A stretch of 64,000 nucleotides of DNA from Hygrophila difformis (GCA_030278955.1 JAOANR010000003.1:50688902-50752901), one strand, 5' to 3'. Numbered from the stretch's first letter, positions 41,863 to 53,830 are shown. Notes: generated by a model not told the origin, from the sequence alone. Numbers and translations are program-made.

Positions 41863-43320
41863 ATGAGACCAAAGAGAAAGAATAACCCAAGAAACAATGG
41901 TGGAAAGAAATTGAAAGCCACAGAGCCTGCCCCATCACAGACACCAGAAATTAATGAACCCATTCTGGAGCCGGCTGCTGTGGGAGCTGAAGATGAATTT
42001 GTAAACAATCTGGTAGCTCCCGACTCGTATAATGGTTATGATACTTCCTTCAATTCTGCTCAACCAACGGAGGATGATCCACAGCAAGAAGAAGATGTCG
42101 CTGAATCCCCGGAGGAAATCTCACTAGAAATTCCTCGTGAATCTAAAACCAAGAGGAAGAGTCACAATAGAAAGAACGATACTACTCCTCTGGAAGAATT
42201 AACAGGAGATACTTTTAATCCGGCCATTTTCATCAATCAAATTGCGTATTCTTATTATCAGAAGATGGCGGATAGATGGATTTTTGCAGAAAAAGGGTTC
42301 ACTGAAGCTGACATGGAGAGATTTTCGGTTCATGATGCTCTCATGAGTCGAGGATGGATGAAATTTGCTGCGCATCCGGAAGGAGTTTATTCTTGGGAGC
42401 TTACCAGACAGTTCTTGTGCAATGCTCAGTATGATCACTACACTTCATGGATTAGAGGAGTGCCTGTGCCATATGGTCCTGCGGTGATCAATGAACTTTA
42501 TGGTACTGTGGATGTTTCTTGCCCAGCTACGAAGAAGAAGCACTTCCATGACCCTGTTTATGAAGAGGAAGGAGGACCTGAATTGGAGAAAAGAATTTTG
42601 AAAGAGATGTTTGAAACTCAAAAGAGGGTGGCCTACATTGGAGAGAAGAAGGCGAATGTGGTAGCTACTTTAATGGCTGCACCGCTTTATCAGATCTACC
42701 TGCTCTACAAGCATAAGGTATTTCCTACTTCACACACTTCACAACCGAGTGCAGAAGATCTTTATTTTGTGTATTGTGTGAAGAACGGGCTACCTATTGA
42801 TATTGGAGAGATGATAGCATATGAGCTGGATAAAATGGCGTCTGATACTGCTCGGATTGTGCTGGGATTTCCTGCACTGATTTGGACACTTTGTGAAAGA
42901 GCTGGAGTGAATATGACTGCCTATGCTCATGATGTGAAGCCAAAGCCCCCTATCTCTTTCAAGAATTTCTATAACAAGCCTGGAGTAAGATGTGCAGGGC
43001 TTGGCTACCCTACCACATCCCGTGGGACACCCACTTGTCATCCTGATAGACCTAGTACATCTGGTACTAAGGTAGAGCCTGCAGAGATCGCAATCAATAG
43101 GATGACCTATGAGATTCATCAGCTTAGAGAGGAGATGAAGAGGAAGGAGGATAGTACACGAGCACAAATTTCACAACTTTCTAATAGACTTGAATTTTTC
43201 ATGTCTGAAAGTCTAGGTGATCGATATATTCCTCCTACTACTAGTTCGAGCTCTACAGGAGATGATGATGTTCCTAGGGAAGATGAAGTGGATGATTCGA
43301 ATGGATCTTTAGAAATCTAG
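41863..43320 (+). CDS. Second post-pol ORF, paralogue of the first
   Basis: 485 codons with a good Kozak context. The basic/acidic disordered N-terminus (1-115) begins RPKRKNNPRNN. The folded region (about 120-385) has SRGWMKFAAHPEGVYSWEL, WIRGVPVPYGPAVINELYG and IWTLCERAGVNMTAYAHD, each lining up with the first ORF. A coiled coil (about 410-445) and FMSESLGDRYIPP match FMSQSLGQRYVAP of the paralogue. The acidic tail is shorter and the RGG-like stretch is absent. No membrane segment is seen. The frame is intact, so both paralogues were maintained until recently. Confidence 0.7.
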   Translation: MRPKRKNNPRNNGGKKLKATEPAPSQTPEINEPILEPAAVGAEDEFVNNLVAPDSYNGYDTSFNSAQPTEDDPQQEEDVAESPEEISLEIPRESKTKRKSHNRKNDTTPLEELTGDTFNPAIFINQIAYSYYQKMADRWIFAEKGFTEADMERFSVHDALMSRGWMKFAAHPEGVYSWELTRQFLCNAQYDHYTSWIRGVPVPYGPAVINELYGTVDVSCPATKKKHFHDPVYEEEGGPELEKRILKEMFETQKRVAYIGEKKANVVATLMAAPLYQIYLLYKHKVFPTSHTSQPSAEDLYFVYCVKNGLPIDIGEMIAYELDKMASDTARIVLGFPALIWTLCERAGVNMTAYAHDVKPKPPISFKNFYNKPGVRCAGLGYPTTSRGTPTCHPDRPSTSGTKVEPAEIAINRMTYEIHQLREEMKRKEDSTRAQISQLSNRLEFFMSESLGDRYIPPTTSSSSTGDDDVPREDEVDDSNGSLEI

Positions 43321-44763
43321 ATTTTTGAGTAGATAGGATTGTTCCCTTTTTGGTTTAATTTGTAATAGTTAGAACTATTTTGGTGGTATTTTGCTTATTT
43401 AATTAGCTTCTTTATGTAATAGTTGCTAGAATTTGTGGTATTTTGCTTTTGGTAAATTTATAAAATTTAAATATTTTAATTAAATATGTCCATAATCATT
43501 TAATTGATAAAATGTGCCTACAAAATAAATAAAAATCTGAAATTTAATAATAAAATCTGAATTTAAATAAATTATGGATGAGGTTTAATTATTTTAACTT
43601 ATAATTTACCATGTGCTCTAATGATCATCTTTTGTATGAGTGAATACCAAATAAATATATAAAGAAGCAGGATATGCCATGAGAAACAAGCAAAAGGGGG
43701 AACATCCAATACGGTGAAAGAGTTTCTAGGATCTACATATTCCAGGTGTGATCTTTTCATGTATTATGTTATCAATTTGCATGAAAAATATGGTAAGAGC
43801 TTGAGTTAATTTAATTTTAGTTTATTTTCTTATTTTCTATGCTTTAAATAAAATAGTACATGCATGTCTAGTCATTTTAAATTTAAATTGTGTTTTCCCA
43901 GTGGTGCTATTATTTAGAGATTATCACATCAATGCCAATCTGGAGAAAATCCAAATAAGTCTAAATGTTCTGCTCTAATCCGATTTTACAATTTAATGAG
44001 TGTTAGGTTTCTTAGTTTAAAGTTCTAGACTATGTCAAATTGTTATGCAAGTTGTTTGGGCTATTGATGACAATTCTATTTGCCTTGCAGAAAGCTATTT
44101 GATTAATTAGACTAGTTGTTTAAAATGTGGAGAGTTATCATTATTTATAAACAAATATGCTCGTTCCAAGTCTTTTTAAATGCTCAATTAAAATAAAGTC
44201 AGAGTAAGAACCCTGTACTGAAAAAAAAAACAAAACAAAACAAGTTATCTTGCAAAAAGAAAAAGAAAAGAAAATTAAAGAATGCAAGATTTAAAAAAAA
44301 AAAAGAAAAGAGAAAAACAGGGTGATTAAATAAAAAATTTCATAAACTCTTGACTGGATGACTGGCACATATTCGGTGACATGAGTAGCTTTTGGAATTC
44401 AACCGTCTACAACTCAGCCAAAGTGTCTAGAATATAGTGAAACCTAGCCATAGATTGAGCATATTTAAAGACTGGAAAAGAAAAGCATATTTACATTATT
44501 CGCTTTCCCATATTGAGTGCTAGGTATAATTAATCTGTTTTCTGTATTGTAAGTGCTTTGGATATCTGGTTCTAATAGCTGATGCAAACTAATTTGTCTA
44601 GTTCTAGTACATTAAACTTTGAACCCTCTTATCTCATTTTATTGTTAAAATCTATGATTTGGCAGAACTATAAAGACTTTATCTTTATTATCTTGATTGG
44701 CAAGTTGATGTGCTAATTGATCTCATTGCTCAAGGGACGAGCAATATTTAAGTGTGAGGATGT
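43321..44763 (+). other. Athila 3' untranslated region and polypurine tract
   Basis: AT-rich. An A-rich stretch with repeated AAAACAAAACAAAA and AAAAAGAAAAAG lies at 44221-44320. The region ends GGGACGAGCAATATTTAAGTG then TGAGGATGT, the purine tract abutting the 3' LTR. No ORF was found. Confidence 0.7.
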
Positions 44764-46880
44764 TGATGCACCATGTGAAACCACATTTAAATAAGCTTAA
44801 ATTATGATAAAATGGACTTAAATTGCATGCATGTGATCCTATTTTACTGCTTTTTAGTGTACATTTCATGTGATGTGTAAATATTAATAAGACTGATTAA
44901 ATTGAGCTTATTTGAGTTCAATTTACCTTGTTTTATGTTTTCTAATAAGACTTTGGCAATTCTAAGACGTTGCAATGATGTTTCAGGCACTAAAAGCAAG
45001 AAAGAAGATGTTCGGAGGTCAAAGGATGCAAAATTCGGAATTTTCAACACTGGAAGGCTTCAGAATGCGCCACATAGGCATGGCGGCGCATAAAAATGCT
45101 CTCCAGCGCCATCTTATGCGCCACTTCAACACTTGGGAAAATTTCGGATGGAAGAAGCTTCAGGATGCGCCATCTCTTCTTGGCGGCGCATAAAATGCCA
45201 TTCCAACGCCACTTTTTGCGCCGTTGTCAAATTTTAGGAAATTGTCAGAATGCACCGCTTCTTCTTGGCGGCGCCTGAAACCACCTTGGAGCGCCACTTT
45301 TTGCGCCGTTTTGGAAAATTCGGAAAATCAGCGTATGCGCCAGTTCTACTTGGTGGCGCCTAAAACCCTCTCCGAGCGCCATTTTATGCGCCGACGTCTC
45401 GGTTGAGCAGTTTCTTAACCTCCCGAACTCGGTTTTAAACACCGTGTTTCTTCATTTCTTCGATATCCAGACTCATTTTCTCGAACAATACTCTCTGGAA
45501 AACATCTGCTAATGGGAGAAGAAGGCCGGGAACACAAAATCATGCCGGAGGAATGCATCAAGAACGCTGTTCTGGGCGTGTTCTTCATATTCTAGGTGTT
45601 GCCTTTCTTTTTCTTGCTTTGTAATGTTATGAATTTGCCTCTAAATGTAATCTACTGTTATGTTTCGAATTTGTAGACGGATTTCTATAATGTTCGTATT
45701 AGGAGTGATCTAGAACGGGAGTTCAGAATCACTTTTGAAGTATGAACCTATCTTTTATGGAAGTAATTTAATGATCGATGTTTTTATGCTAATCTGGATT
45801 TATGTGTTAAGATGTTAAAGAATGAATTATGATTACTGTTTAGGATGAGAAAGATCGATAATCTGCATATTTTCATGAATTTGGTATTTTCAGACATAAT
45901 CTGTTTAAATTGGCAAATCTGAATTGATCGATGTTAATACCAGTAATTTGTGATAAAATAATGATTGGGAAGAATAGCGTATTGATCGATTTTGTCTACT
46001 GCTAAAATTAATCTGATGTTGAATTCGCCAATCTGCAAAATTAAAGATGATCGATCAATCTGTGTTCACTATTTTTAGTAATCTGGCATTAATTCTAATC
46101 TGTCTGCATTTTAATATTATTAATTAAATCCAGTTTACCATGTTTTATTATTATTTTACCATAATTGTTAGATTATTTACACTGTTCTGCATAATTTAAA
46201 TGTTAGAATCTAATTCCATAAATTCTGCTTTGCGAAATCGGGAGATAAAAAGTAGAATTAATATTTTAGTACCGGAATTGGGAATAAATTACATTAAAAA
46301 TGGATTCTGACATGTGCACAATGATTTGGGAAATGAAAAGTGTCTATTAATTGCTATATGAAAATTTGTATGCTTGGGAAAGACTCAAATTTAGGCCTAG
46401 AATAATGACTGCAAAATGTTAGATAATCTAATCAGCTTCCATGAAGTCCGTTTAAGCATAATTTGAATTTTTAGTAGATTATTATATTTTTAATCTTTAT
46501 AAAAATATTTAAATTTAAAATATTGATTTTTAGAACATTGGGAAATGTCAAATTATTACACAATTTCTATTTTATAATAAAGATGGCAATATTCAAAATA
46601 TTACAATCAACTCCCATTAGTATTTTTATCAATTAAAACTTTAATTTGCTTTATTTTAATTTACTGTCACTGTTTTTAATTTAAATCACCATTAGAATTA
46701 ATCACAATCTTTTTAAATATATTAAATATAATTAATGAACTTAAGAACAATTAAAATTTCTCCGGAATGAAATAATATTCTGAAATTCCCTGTGGATTCG
46801 ACTCGGTGTTCACCGGTTTTTATTACTTGATGACAACCATCCGCTTGTGGTAAAATATGAGTGGTGAAAATCACCCATCA
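44764..46880 (+). repeat. 3' LTR of the Athila element
   Basis: 2117 bp, matching the 5' LTR with about 15 substitutions by eye and no length change. Its hairpin array is 45065-45394. It ends CACCCATCA followed by GCATA. Confidence 0.9.
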
Positions 46881-46885
46881 GCATA

Positions 46886-47459
46886 CAAACCCATTCGTTC
46901 AGAATTGTTCTGAACCTGCTAGAAAGTAGGGATAAAATGATGGTCAATTTCCATATGTTGTAAACATACCAAATTGAATTAATTACTCATATTAGGAATG
47001 AATTCCAGTAACCCCTAATTATTGCCACATACTTTGTGCATTTAAAAATTATCAAAAATCTGAATGTGTCAATTAATTGTTGCAATAGCCGCTTCTACAA
47101 AACATTCTCCACGCAGTACCCTGCAGTAGATATGTTGGATCTGAATTCGATTCCAGAAACGAACACGAGGATGGATTCACGATCAATCGTGATGAGACGT
47201 CTCCCGATTGTTTAATATAAATCATCGGAATTTAATATTTAATATTTTATGATTATTTATAACCATATAGACATCGATTTAATATATAACCCAATTAAGT
47301 TATTTTAAATGGATTTAATATTTTATGATTATATATATAAAATCATTGATTGTACAACATGCATTCAATCGAATTCAGTAGAAGATATGTTGCAAACAGC
47401 TTGTCTATACCCGTATACAACATGGAGCATACTTTGATCTATATTTAACTTACAATCTA
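46886..47459. other. Right host flank of the Athila insertion
   Basis: AT-rich, non-coding. Short repeats of TTTAATATTTTATGATTAT type occur near 47240-47345. No gene was found. Confidence 0.4.
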
Positions 47460-48404
47460 TCTATAGATAAAAGTAGAATAATTTTTCACACACACAGTTT
47501 CCCTCCCAAATTTTCCCCCCTCACATATCAATTTTTTATTACTTTCTCTCACACACACTAAAAAGCCCTTCAAAAAAGAAAGAAAATAAGAATGACATGG
47601 AAATTAGTTGCTTACCATCCAATCTGATTATTCCCACCCATACACAAATATTAAATGCTCTCACAAATTCTCCCATCAATTCAAATTCTTGAAACCGCCC
47701 ACTATCCCAAATCTTCCTACCTATTCTATTTAAAACCCCTAATTTCTACCGTCCCCTCTTCTGCCCACTGACATCCCCATCTTCTCATTTACGCTTTCCA
47801 AAAAATGAAGAAATCTGCCCACTACCGTCTCCTCTATTCCCTTTCGTCCTCTCTCCAAATAACGCTTTTCTATTCCTCCGCCGCCGATCTCCGCCCTCCG
47901 GCGAGCCCTAGCGGTAGCGCGCATCTTGGCAAATGACGAAGAAATCTGCTACAAAGGTAGAACAAGAATCTTTACGTATTCAATCACTCTAAATTGATTT
48001 TTTTTTCTTTGTTGGTGATTTGTGTTTTATATTCGATTGTAGGGTTGGGTTTCCGGACTGCTTTGTCGCCAGTCCTACTAAACGATTCGAAGGTGATTTT
48101 TTCTTTTGCTTTTAAGTGTATAACTTTTGGTTCTGAATTTCATCCGCAACACATTGTCTCCATTTTTTTTGATAAATCTCAATGTTTAACTTTTTCTTGA
48201 TAAATAACTCTGTCTCTAATTGATAGGATTTTGGTAAGCATCCGCCCAGCGCATCCTTGGCCGACCGACACCTTCGCTTTCGCCACTTAATAGGTTTGTT
48301 ATTTCTAATGTTGTACAGCGGCAGTTGCGAACCCTTTCCGATTTTATAGTTTTCCAGTTATTTTCTTCTGAATGTTCCAACTGAAATTTGAATGTGTTTT
48401 GTAG
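47460..48404 (+). promoter_or_regulatory. Promoter- and leader-like region of the cysteine-synthase chimera
   Basis: C/T-rich tracts (47500-47570), TATA-like TCTATTTAAAACCCC near 47727 and a GC-richer leader precede ATGs at 47805 (43-codon frame) and 47933 (MTKKSATK, then a 5' splice site AAAG|GTAGAA at 47957). Exon-like blocks bounded by AG/GT follow near 48042-48091 and 48228-48291. This looks like the 5' part of a real gene with several short exons, no longer giving one open frame. Confidence 0.4.
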
Positions 48405-48660
48405 TTAATGCCACTGCAATGCTATACCTGAACAATGTTTTTGACGGTTCCGTCGCCCGTATTACAGCCAAGCTTGAAACCATGGAACCTGCTCCAGTGT
48501 CAAGGAAAGGTATGAGCTTTTATGGGCAATCAATTGTGTTTTCCAAATGCATATATATTTGTTTATCTCAATAATTTCTTATTCGATCTTTTCATCCAAG
48601 CAGAATCGCCCGAGTATGATTGTTGATGCTGAAGGAAAGGGCCTCATTAAACCTGTATAG
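48405..48660 (+). pseudogene. Cysteine synthase (O-acetylserine thiol-lyase) gene fragment
   Basis: An exon at 48405-48509 (TTTGTAG| ... |GTATGA) reads ATAMLYLNNVFDGSVARITA and KLETMEP, matching the start of plant OAS-TL (TP.VYLNNV..GCVA.IAAKLE.MEP). The next exon (from 48604, after CCAAGCAG|) continues PSMIVDAEGKGLIKPV then TAG. The conserved SVKDRIGYSM motif spanning the exon junction, which holds the PLP lysine, is broken by one-base indels. The intact enzyme makes cysteine from O-acetylserine and sulfide. Only about 50 of its roughly 320 residues are present. Confidence 0.7.
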
Positions 48661-49721
48661 GTATATGTGTGTGTGTGTATGCATATACAAATAATCTATA
48701 CATGCTTAACTGCTCCAGTGTGTCCTTTTGCAACTTCAACGTTATCTAGATTTCATAGTTTAGCAAATATGGCCGATTCTTTGACAGAGAAATATATTGC
48801 TGAGTTCCGCGAAGCCTTTTGCCTCATTGATATAGGCTTCTTAATCCGGTTTTCTACGTTCTTCATTTAGGTGTCTCTGTCTATTTTTTATTTTTTGAGT
48901 TGTTTCTTACTTGATAGTTTCTGATTCATGTGCAATTCGTCGGATCGGAGAAAGTGGACCGTTCGGCGCCTGCCTTCAAAGGATGGTGAAAGAGAATGAG
49001 AAGATGGCGAATTTCATTACAGAGTTATTTGAGAAGAATGCACTGACGCACTGGGTGGAGGCATTGGAAAAGGCCTTTGCTTGCGAAATGCAGAGGAAGA
49101 GTATAATTTTGTTGTTCTTGGAAAGATAATTTTGCTTCTGTGCTTTATTTGTTGATACAAATATTTCTTTGGATGATGAATCAATGGAAATCTTGGTATT
49201 AACATATACTTATATTTGCCACTTCTGGTTTGGGTTGAGTTGGTTTCTTCAATGTTCCTTGGCTTCTGCTTCTTTAAGAAATTGTTTACAGTATAAGTTT
49301 TTGATTAAAAAGATTGACATTTGGGGATTTGAATTTTTTGTTCTACATTCTATGAATTTCAGATCTTGCACTTAATTGTATGGAATCTCTTGATCCAGCC
49401 AGAATGTTGATGCTCGAATCTTGGCTCTTGGGCGGTGGTCAAGGCAGTTGGAAGAAGATGAGTGATGCATTATGCTATTAGAAGTTTAGATAAAGATTGA
49501 TGAGGATAAACAACAAGGAAAGTCATTGTGATAGACAGGAAGTAGCGGGAGCTGGCCAACTTAAATTTGAATGTGACAGTAACAAATTATTAGCAATCAG
49601 ATATGGCTGGTCTGTTGCTGTTTTTCTTTTTTCTTTTTTTTTTTTACCTCTGTGTTTTGCGGTTTCGCTTTTGTATTTGGTTATGGATTGGAGTAATAAC
49701 AATTTCTTTCCACAAAAAAAA
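48661..49721 (+). pseudogene. Chimeric gene-fragment tail, copy B (calmodulin and unidentified exons)
   Basis: A (GT)n-like stretch follows. A calmodulin N-terminus starts at 48769: MADSLTEKYIAEFREAF, about 24 codons, where real calmodulin has MADQLTEEQIAEFKEAF. The EF-hand loop is lost. Around 48935-49103 is RMVKENEKMANFITELFEKN and VEALEKAFACEMQRKS, unidentified. Then comes the segment shared with 1-641 and 20101-20741, ending in eight A's at 49714-49721. No frame spans these parts. Confidence 0.6.
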
Positions 49722-49912
49722 TGCATTCATATAGTGCAAAACTGTCACATTCATATTGTCGGTTAATGAACCGTGTAATATGGTTAAAAAATTAAATCTT
49801 TTTGGAATTATCATCCATAAATTTATTTAATTATATAAATTATTAAATTCTGCTTTTGCAATTGAAAAGTTATAGAGATCGGTGGTAACTTATTTGGCTT
49901 TAATTATTTTTA
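49722..49912. other. Spacer of the duplicated locus, copy B
   Basis: Matches 642-838. It ends in TTA (49910-49912), the CACTA target site. Confidence 0.6.
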
Positions 49913-50672
49913 CACTACAAGAAAAATGTGTTTTATCGACCGAAATTACCGACCGACATGTTGCGGGTCGGATTTACCGACCGCAGAGCCGACCGCAACA
50001 TGCGGTCGGTAATTTAGAGCCGTTATGGTGGACCCGGTTTCCGGACGACCGCTGCACCGACCAAATTTAAATCGGTCGGTGACTCGGTGTTACCGACCGC
50101 ATTTGCGGTCGGTAATTTCTTTCAATTCTTTCCAATTTTTTTAAATTTTTTATTATTTTTTTTAAAAAATAAAATAATCTACCGACCGCATTACCGACCA
50201 AAATTTCGGTCGCTAAATTTTTTTCACATTTTTTATTTTTTTATTTTTAATAAATATTTCTAAAAAAATTAAATAATCTACCGACCGCATTACCGACCGA
50301 AATTTCGGTCGCTAAATTTTTTTCACATTTTTTATTTTTATTTTTAATAGATATTTCTTTAATTATCTTATTAATTATTTTATTTAATTTAGTGATTTTA
50401 GGTTTTTTTATTTAATTATTTTATTTTATATTTTAGAATTTAATTAATGAAATTTAATATTATTTAATTAATATAATTTTAATTTTTATTTTATATTTTA
50501 ATTTAGTTTCTAATTTTCACATTTATATGTATATATGTACTTATATAGGTTATATATATAATGTTTCATACAATGACATGAAACATGTGGTGCACAGATG
50601 GCACATGCGGGAGGGATTCCACTCCCTTACCTGGGTTCGAGGCCTCTCTTCAGCAAAATCTTTCAACATATT

Positions 50673-53512
50673 TGTAACACCCCGGATTTGATAACCCAGG
50701 CCGAGGTGTCACCGCCGCACCTCCCTAGCAAGACACGGTTTCTCCGAGCTTGCTAAAGAGATGCAAGGCTATGGTTTTTCAGAATTTAAAATATTAAAAC
50801 AACACATTACAATATAATTTAAAAATCATAATATCAAAGTTGCAGCGAAAAGTAAAGTATAAGGGCCGACATGGCCAAAACACGGGTTAAACAGGCCCGT
50901 TCCTACTATAGTCTAATGCAAATTTAAAATAAAGTGTTCCCAAAAATTCCCATGCATGTACGTGCTCAGTATAATCCATATGCTCTGTAGGAAAAAGAAG
51001 GAAATGGTTTGGGTCAGCAAAACGTGCTGAGTAAGTTAACACCTAGCATGACTTAGGGGTTTCAAAGCCTTTAATTAAATTTAATAAAAACATGCTTGTA
51101 GGTAATACACGATTTAAATTAATCATCCACTAATAATTAAATGACATAATTTAAAACAAAGAAAATATTCAATTCTCTTAATTTTCTCATGATTTCAGGA
51201 TTTGGTATTTCAAGGATTTCGCTCTTTCACTTTTGTTCGATATGATCTAGTATAATATGTTCTCGGGGAAATGGACCCGCAATAACTTAAACGCATCCTA
51301 GGGAATCAAACCCGTAGGATCAACACACGTCCTGGGGAATCGAACCCGCAGGAAAACAAACGATCGCCCTTGGGGAATCGAACCCGCAAGAACTCAAATA
51401 CATCCTAGGGAATTGAACCCATAGGAATCAACACACATCCTGGGGAATCGAACCCGCAGGAAAACAAACAATCGCCCTTGGGGAATCGAACCCGCAAGAA
51501 CTCAAATACATCCTAGGGAATTGAACCCATAGGAATCAACACACATCCTGGGGAATCGAACCCGCAGGAAAACAAACAATCGCCCTTGGGGAATCGAACC
51601 CGCAAGGTAAGAACACATTTCGCAAGTTTCACATGTTTCTCAAAATATAACTTATACAAGTCGCTGTCTTACTCCATAATTATTTAAAAATTCATTTTAA
51701 GTCCAAAAATTCTGAAATTTCACCAGTAACTCGAAAACACGGAGACGAACAAGTTTCATGTTTTAAGTTTCTCGATCCGGGTTAAGGAAACGAGCCAAAA
51801 ATCAAGTCTTTCACCAAAGTAGCATGCTGTCAGGTTTCAGATTTTGACAAAGCTTCAAAACTTGACAATTTGACACATCAAATGGACTCTAAAAATTCTG
51901 AAATTTTATATGCACATACTAGACATGATTTTCTACAACTTTCATTTAGATTGTGAAGATCAATTCGGGCTAGAAAATATAGGAACATGCTCATCAAGTT
52001 CGGACATCTACACTGTCAGATTTCCGAAAACATTTTACAAAGCAGTTTATGTTCGGATCGTTTTGGGGTAGCAAACGTTGATGAAAATCGATGAACCTTT
52101 TACACAACATAGTTTAATGTGTTAGGATCAAAAGTCTAGTTTTGAGTTTTTCGGTTTGAACTCTTGAAGTAGGGGTTTTGATCCGATTACAAATCTGTTA
52201 CAGTTTCATGTTCGACTTTTAGGGCAGGTCTGTTGGAGGCCATTTTCGGGTATCAAAACACAACGAAAAATTATGAAAATTTTACACAAACTAGATCTAT
52301 GTCTTAGGAACATTTTTCATGTTTTGAGTTTTTCCGTTTGAGCAGTTTTAAGTGTTCGAAAAATTCGCACAAAATTGTTGCGCTGAGGGTTTTTCGTGTT
52401 GACAGATTTTAGAGTTATTAAATCCATATGTTTGGTTGCATTTTAAGTCACCCAAAACCAAGTAAGTATTAACTTACAGTGGGGATGATGTCTAGGAGGT
52501 CACGGGGTCGTCCGGAATCCACGGGATGTCACGAACGAACCTCCTCAAGTCGGTTTCTTCTTCCTTTGGCTCCGATTTGTGTTTGCATATGAAAATCCGT
52601 AAGTTAGAACGATGGCTATGGTATTAAAACGAATATAAGACCTGATTTACATCTTACCAATAATCTAAAGCCTGAAGTCCTTGATCTAAACACTTTCTCG
52701 GTCGGATTCGGTCGCCGGAAAGTCGTCGGAAGGTCGTCGGAAAGCGAGGAACTTGTGTTTTCGGTTTTGGGAGAGTTTAAGATGAAGAAAAGGGTTTGGA
52801 GACTGAAAAGTTGGATAGGGAGCAGCCAATTCTCAGCCTTATTGCCTTTCCCTCGGCTGGAATCAAGTTTCCAAAGTCGGGGTCGTAAATTTTGGCAAGA
52901 AATCGCCGAAATCGGGCAAGTTGGCAGCTGCTGCTGCACTGGCGCGCTGGTGGCGCGGTGTTAGGCCAAAGGGCGCGCGGCGGGCGCGCGGCCTGGTCTG
53001 GGCCGTGCGTTCGGACTGGGCCGTGCGATCCCGTCGGGCCTTTTCTCCTCTCTTTCGGACTTCTGTGCTCTTACGTTTTCGGGCTCGATTTTTCGGGTCA
53101 TTCTCGGATTACAAATTCTTATCTTAAATTTATCTCGTCTCGAATTAATCCCGTATTCGAAATCTGGAGTTCGTCGCGTTTGGATTCGTCGGCTTCTAAT
53201 TCGTCGTCCTTTGACTCCCATGCAACAATTTATCTAATTAAATTATTTCCGACTCCACGGTTTCCTGGAATTAAAATTCTTTTCATTCTTGAATTTAATT
53301 CCAATTCTTTTGACTCGATTTCATGGAATGTCTTCGGGCTTCCTTTCCCTCTTTTATTCCATTTTGAAATTTTGAATCTATCGGCGTCTCATTTCCGAGC
53401 AATAATTTATTGTGCTAAATTTTTTTCTTCTTCTCGGAGATATTTCAACCTTGATTTGATTAAGAAATAAATTTTATTCCTTTGGACGCCGATAAAAATC
53501 CCGGGTATTACA
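50673..53512 (-). repeat. 3' LTR of the minus-strand element
   Basis: Holds a T-arm-like tandem array (51262-51606), a CpG-rich zone near 52935-53035 and, at the element's start side, TGTAATACCCGGGATTTTTATC. Frames at 52616-52939 and 52892-53470 are chance openings that recur in the other LTR. Confidence 0.88.
51262..51606 (-). repeat. Tandem array of tRNA T-arm-like stem-loops in the LTR
   Basis: Ten units of about 30-40 bp. Six contain GGGTTCGATTCCC exactly (minus strand), two have GGGTTCAATTCCC, and two are more diverged. GGG-TTCGATT-CCC forms a stem with a 7-base loop matching the T-loop/box B consensus, and outer CCTG/CAGG bases extend the stem in several units. Units are grouped in a higher-order repeat of about 105 bp. 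The same array is at 56207-56552. Confidence 0.85.
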
Positions 53513-53830
53513 GTCTACCCCCTTAAGGATCAACTTCGTCCCCGAAGTTGCGCGTTAGCTTCTCGCGAGTTTGGAACTAAGGTCCTTTCTACGTTGTGTT
53601 ATTGTTTGATTGCGTGATTGTATCATTATGTGTTGTTGTTCTTGATGTTGTTTGTATTATTTTATTATATCGTTTGACTGAACCCAGAATTGAAATTTCC
53701 AAGTTGCCTACGTACCCGGTGAAGGGATCAAGTCATGACGTAGTTCAAAACAATTTGAATTTGCTTATTCGAAATACAAAATATTCGGAATAGAATATTC
53801 GGGTCGTTATATCCTCCCCCCCTTAAGATT
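53512..53830 (-). promoter_or_regulatory. Duplicated polypurine tract region, minus strand
   Basis: Reading the minus strand, CTTAAGGGGGGGAGGATATAA (near 53820) is followed 300 bp later by CCTTAAGGGGGTAGAC abutting the 3' LTR. The interval contains GGGTACGTAGGCAACTTGG, as in the copy-A element at 9233-9549. Confidence 0.75.

Larger units (their letters stand above)
29247..46880 (+). mobile_element. Athila-type Ty3/Gypsy retrotransposon, 17.6 kb, with two extra ORFs
   Basis: Direct LTRs of 2117 bp each (29247-31363, 44764-46880) begin TGATGCACC and end CACCCATCA. GCATA target duplications lie at 29242-29246 and 46881-46885. The primer site TGGCGCCGTTGCCGGGGA matches plant tRNA-Asp, as in Athila. 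The gag-pol is a single frame with one stop in integrase, and the RT box FMDDFSVFG is typical of Athila. Downstream of pol are two tandem related ORFs in the env position. LTRs differ at about 15 sites by eye. The size is large for Athila (commonly 10-14 kb); the excess is the second ORF and the array modules. Confidence 0.92.

Noticed and set aside
39034..43320. Retroviral envelope genes
   Set aside because: The position fits, but neither protein has a signal peptide, transmembrane segment or glycoprotein features. They match an intracellular plant transposon protein family instead.
51262..51606. CRISPR-like array or tRNA gene cluster
   Set aside because: Spacers between the T-arm-like units are themselves repeated, no cloverleaf or box A accompanies them, and the array is part of a plant LTR.
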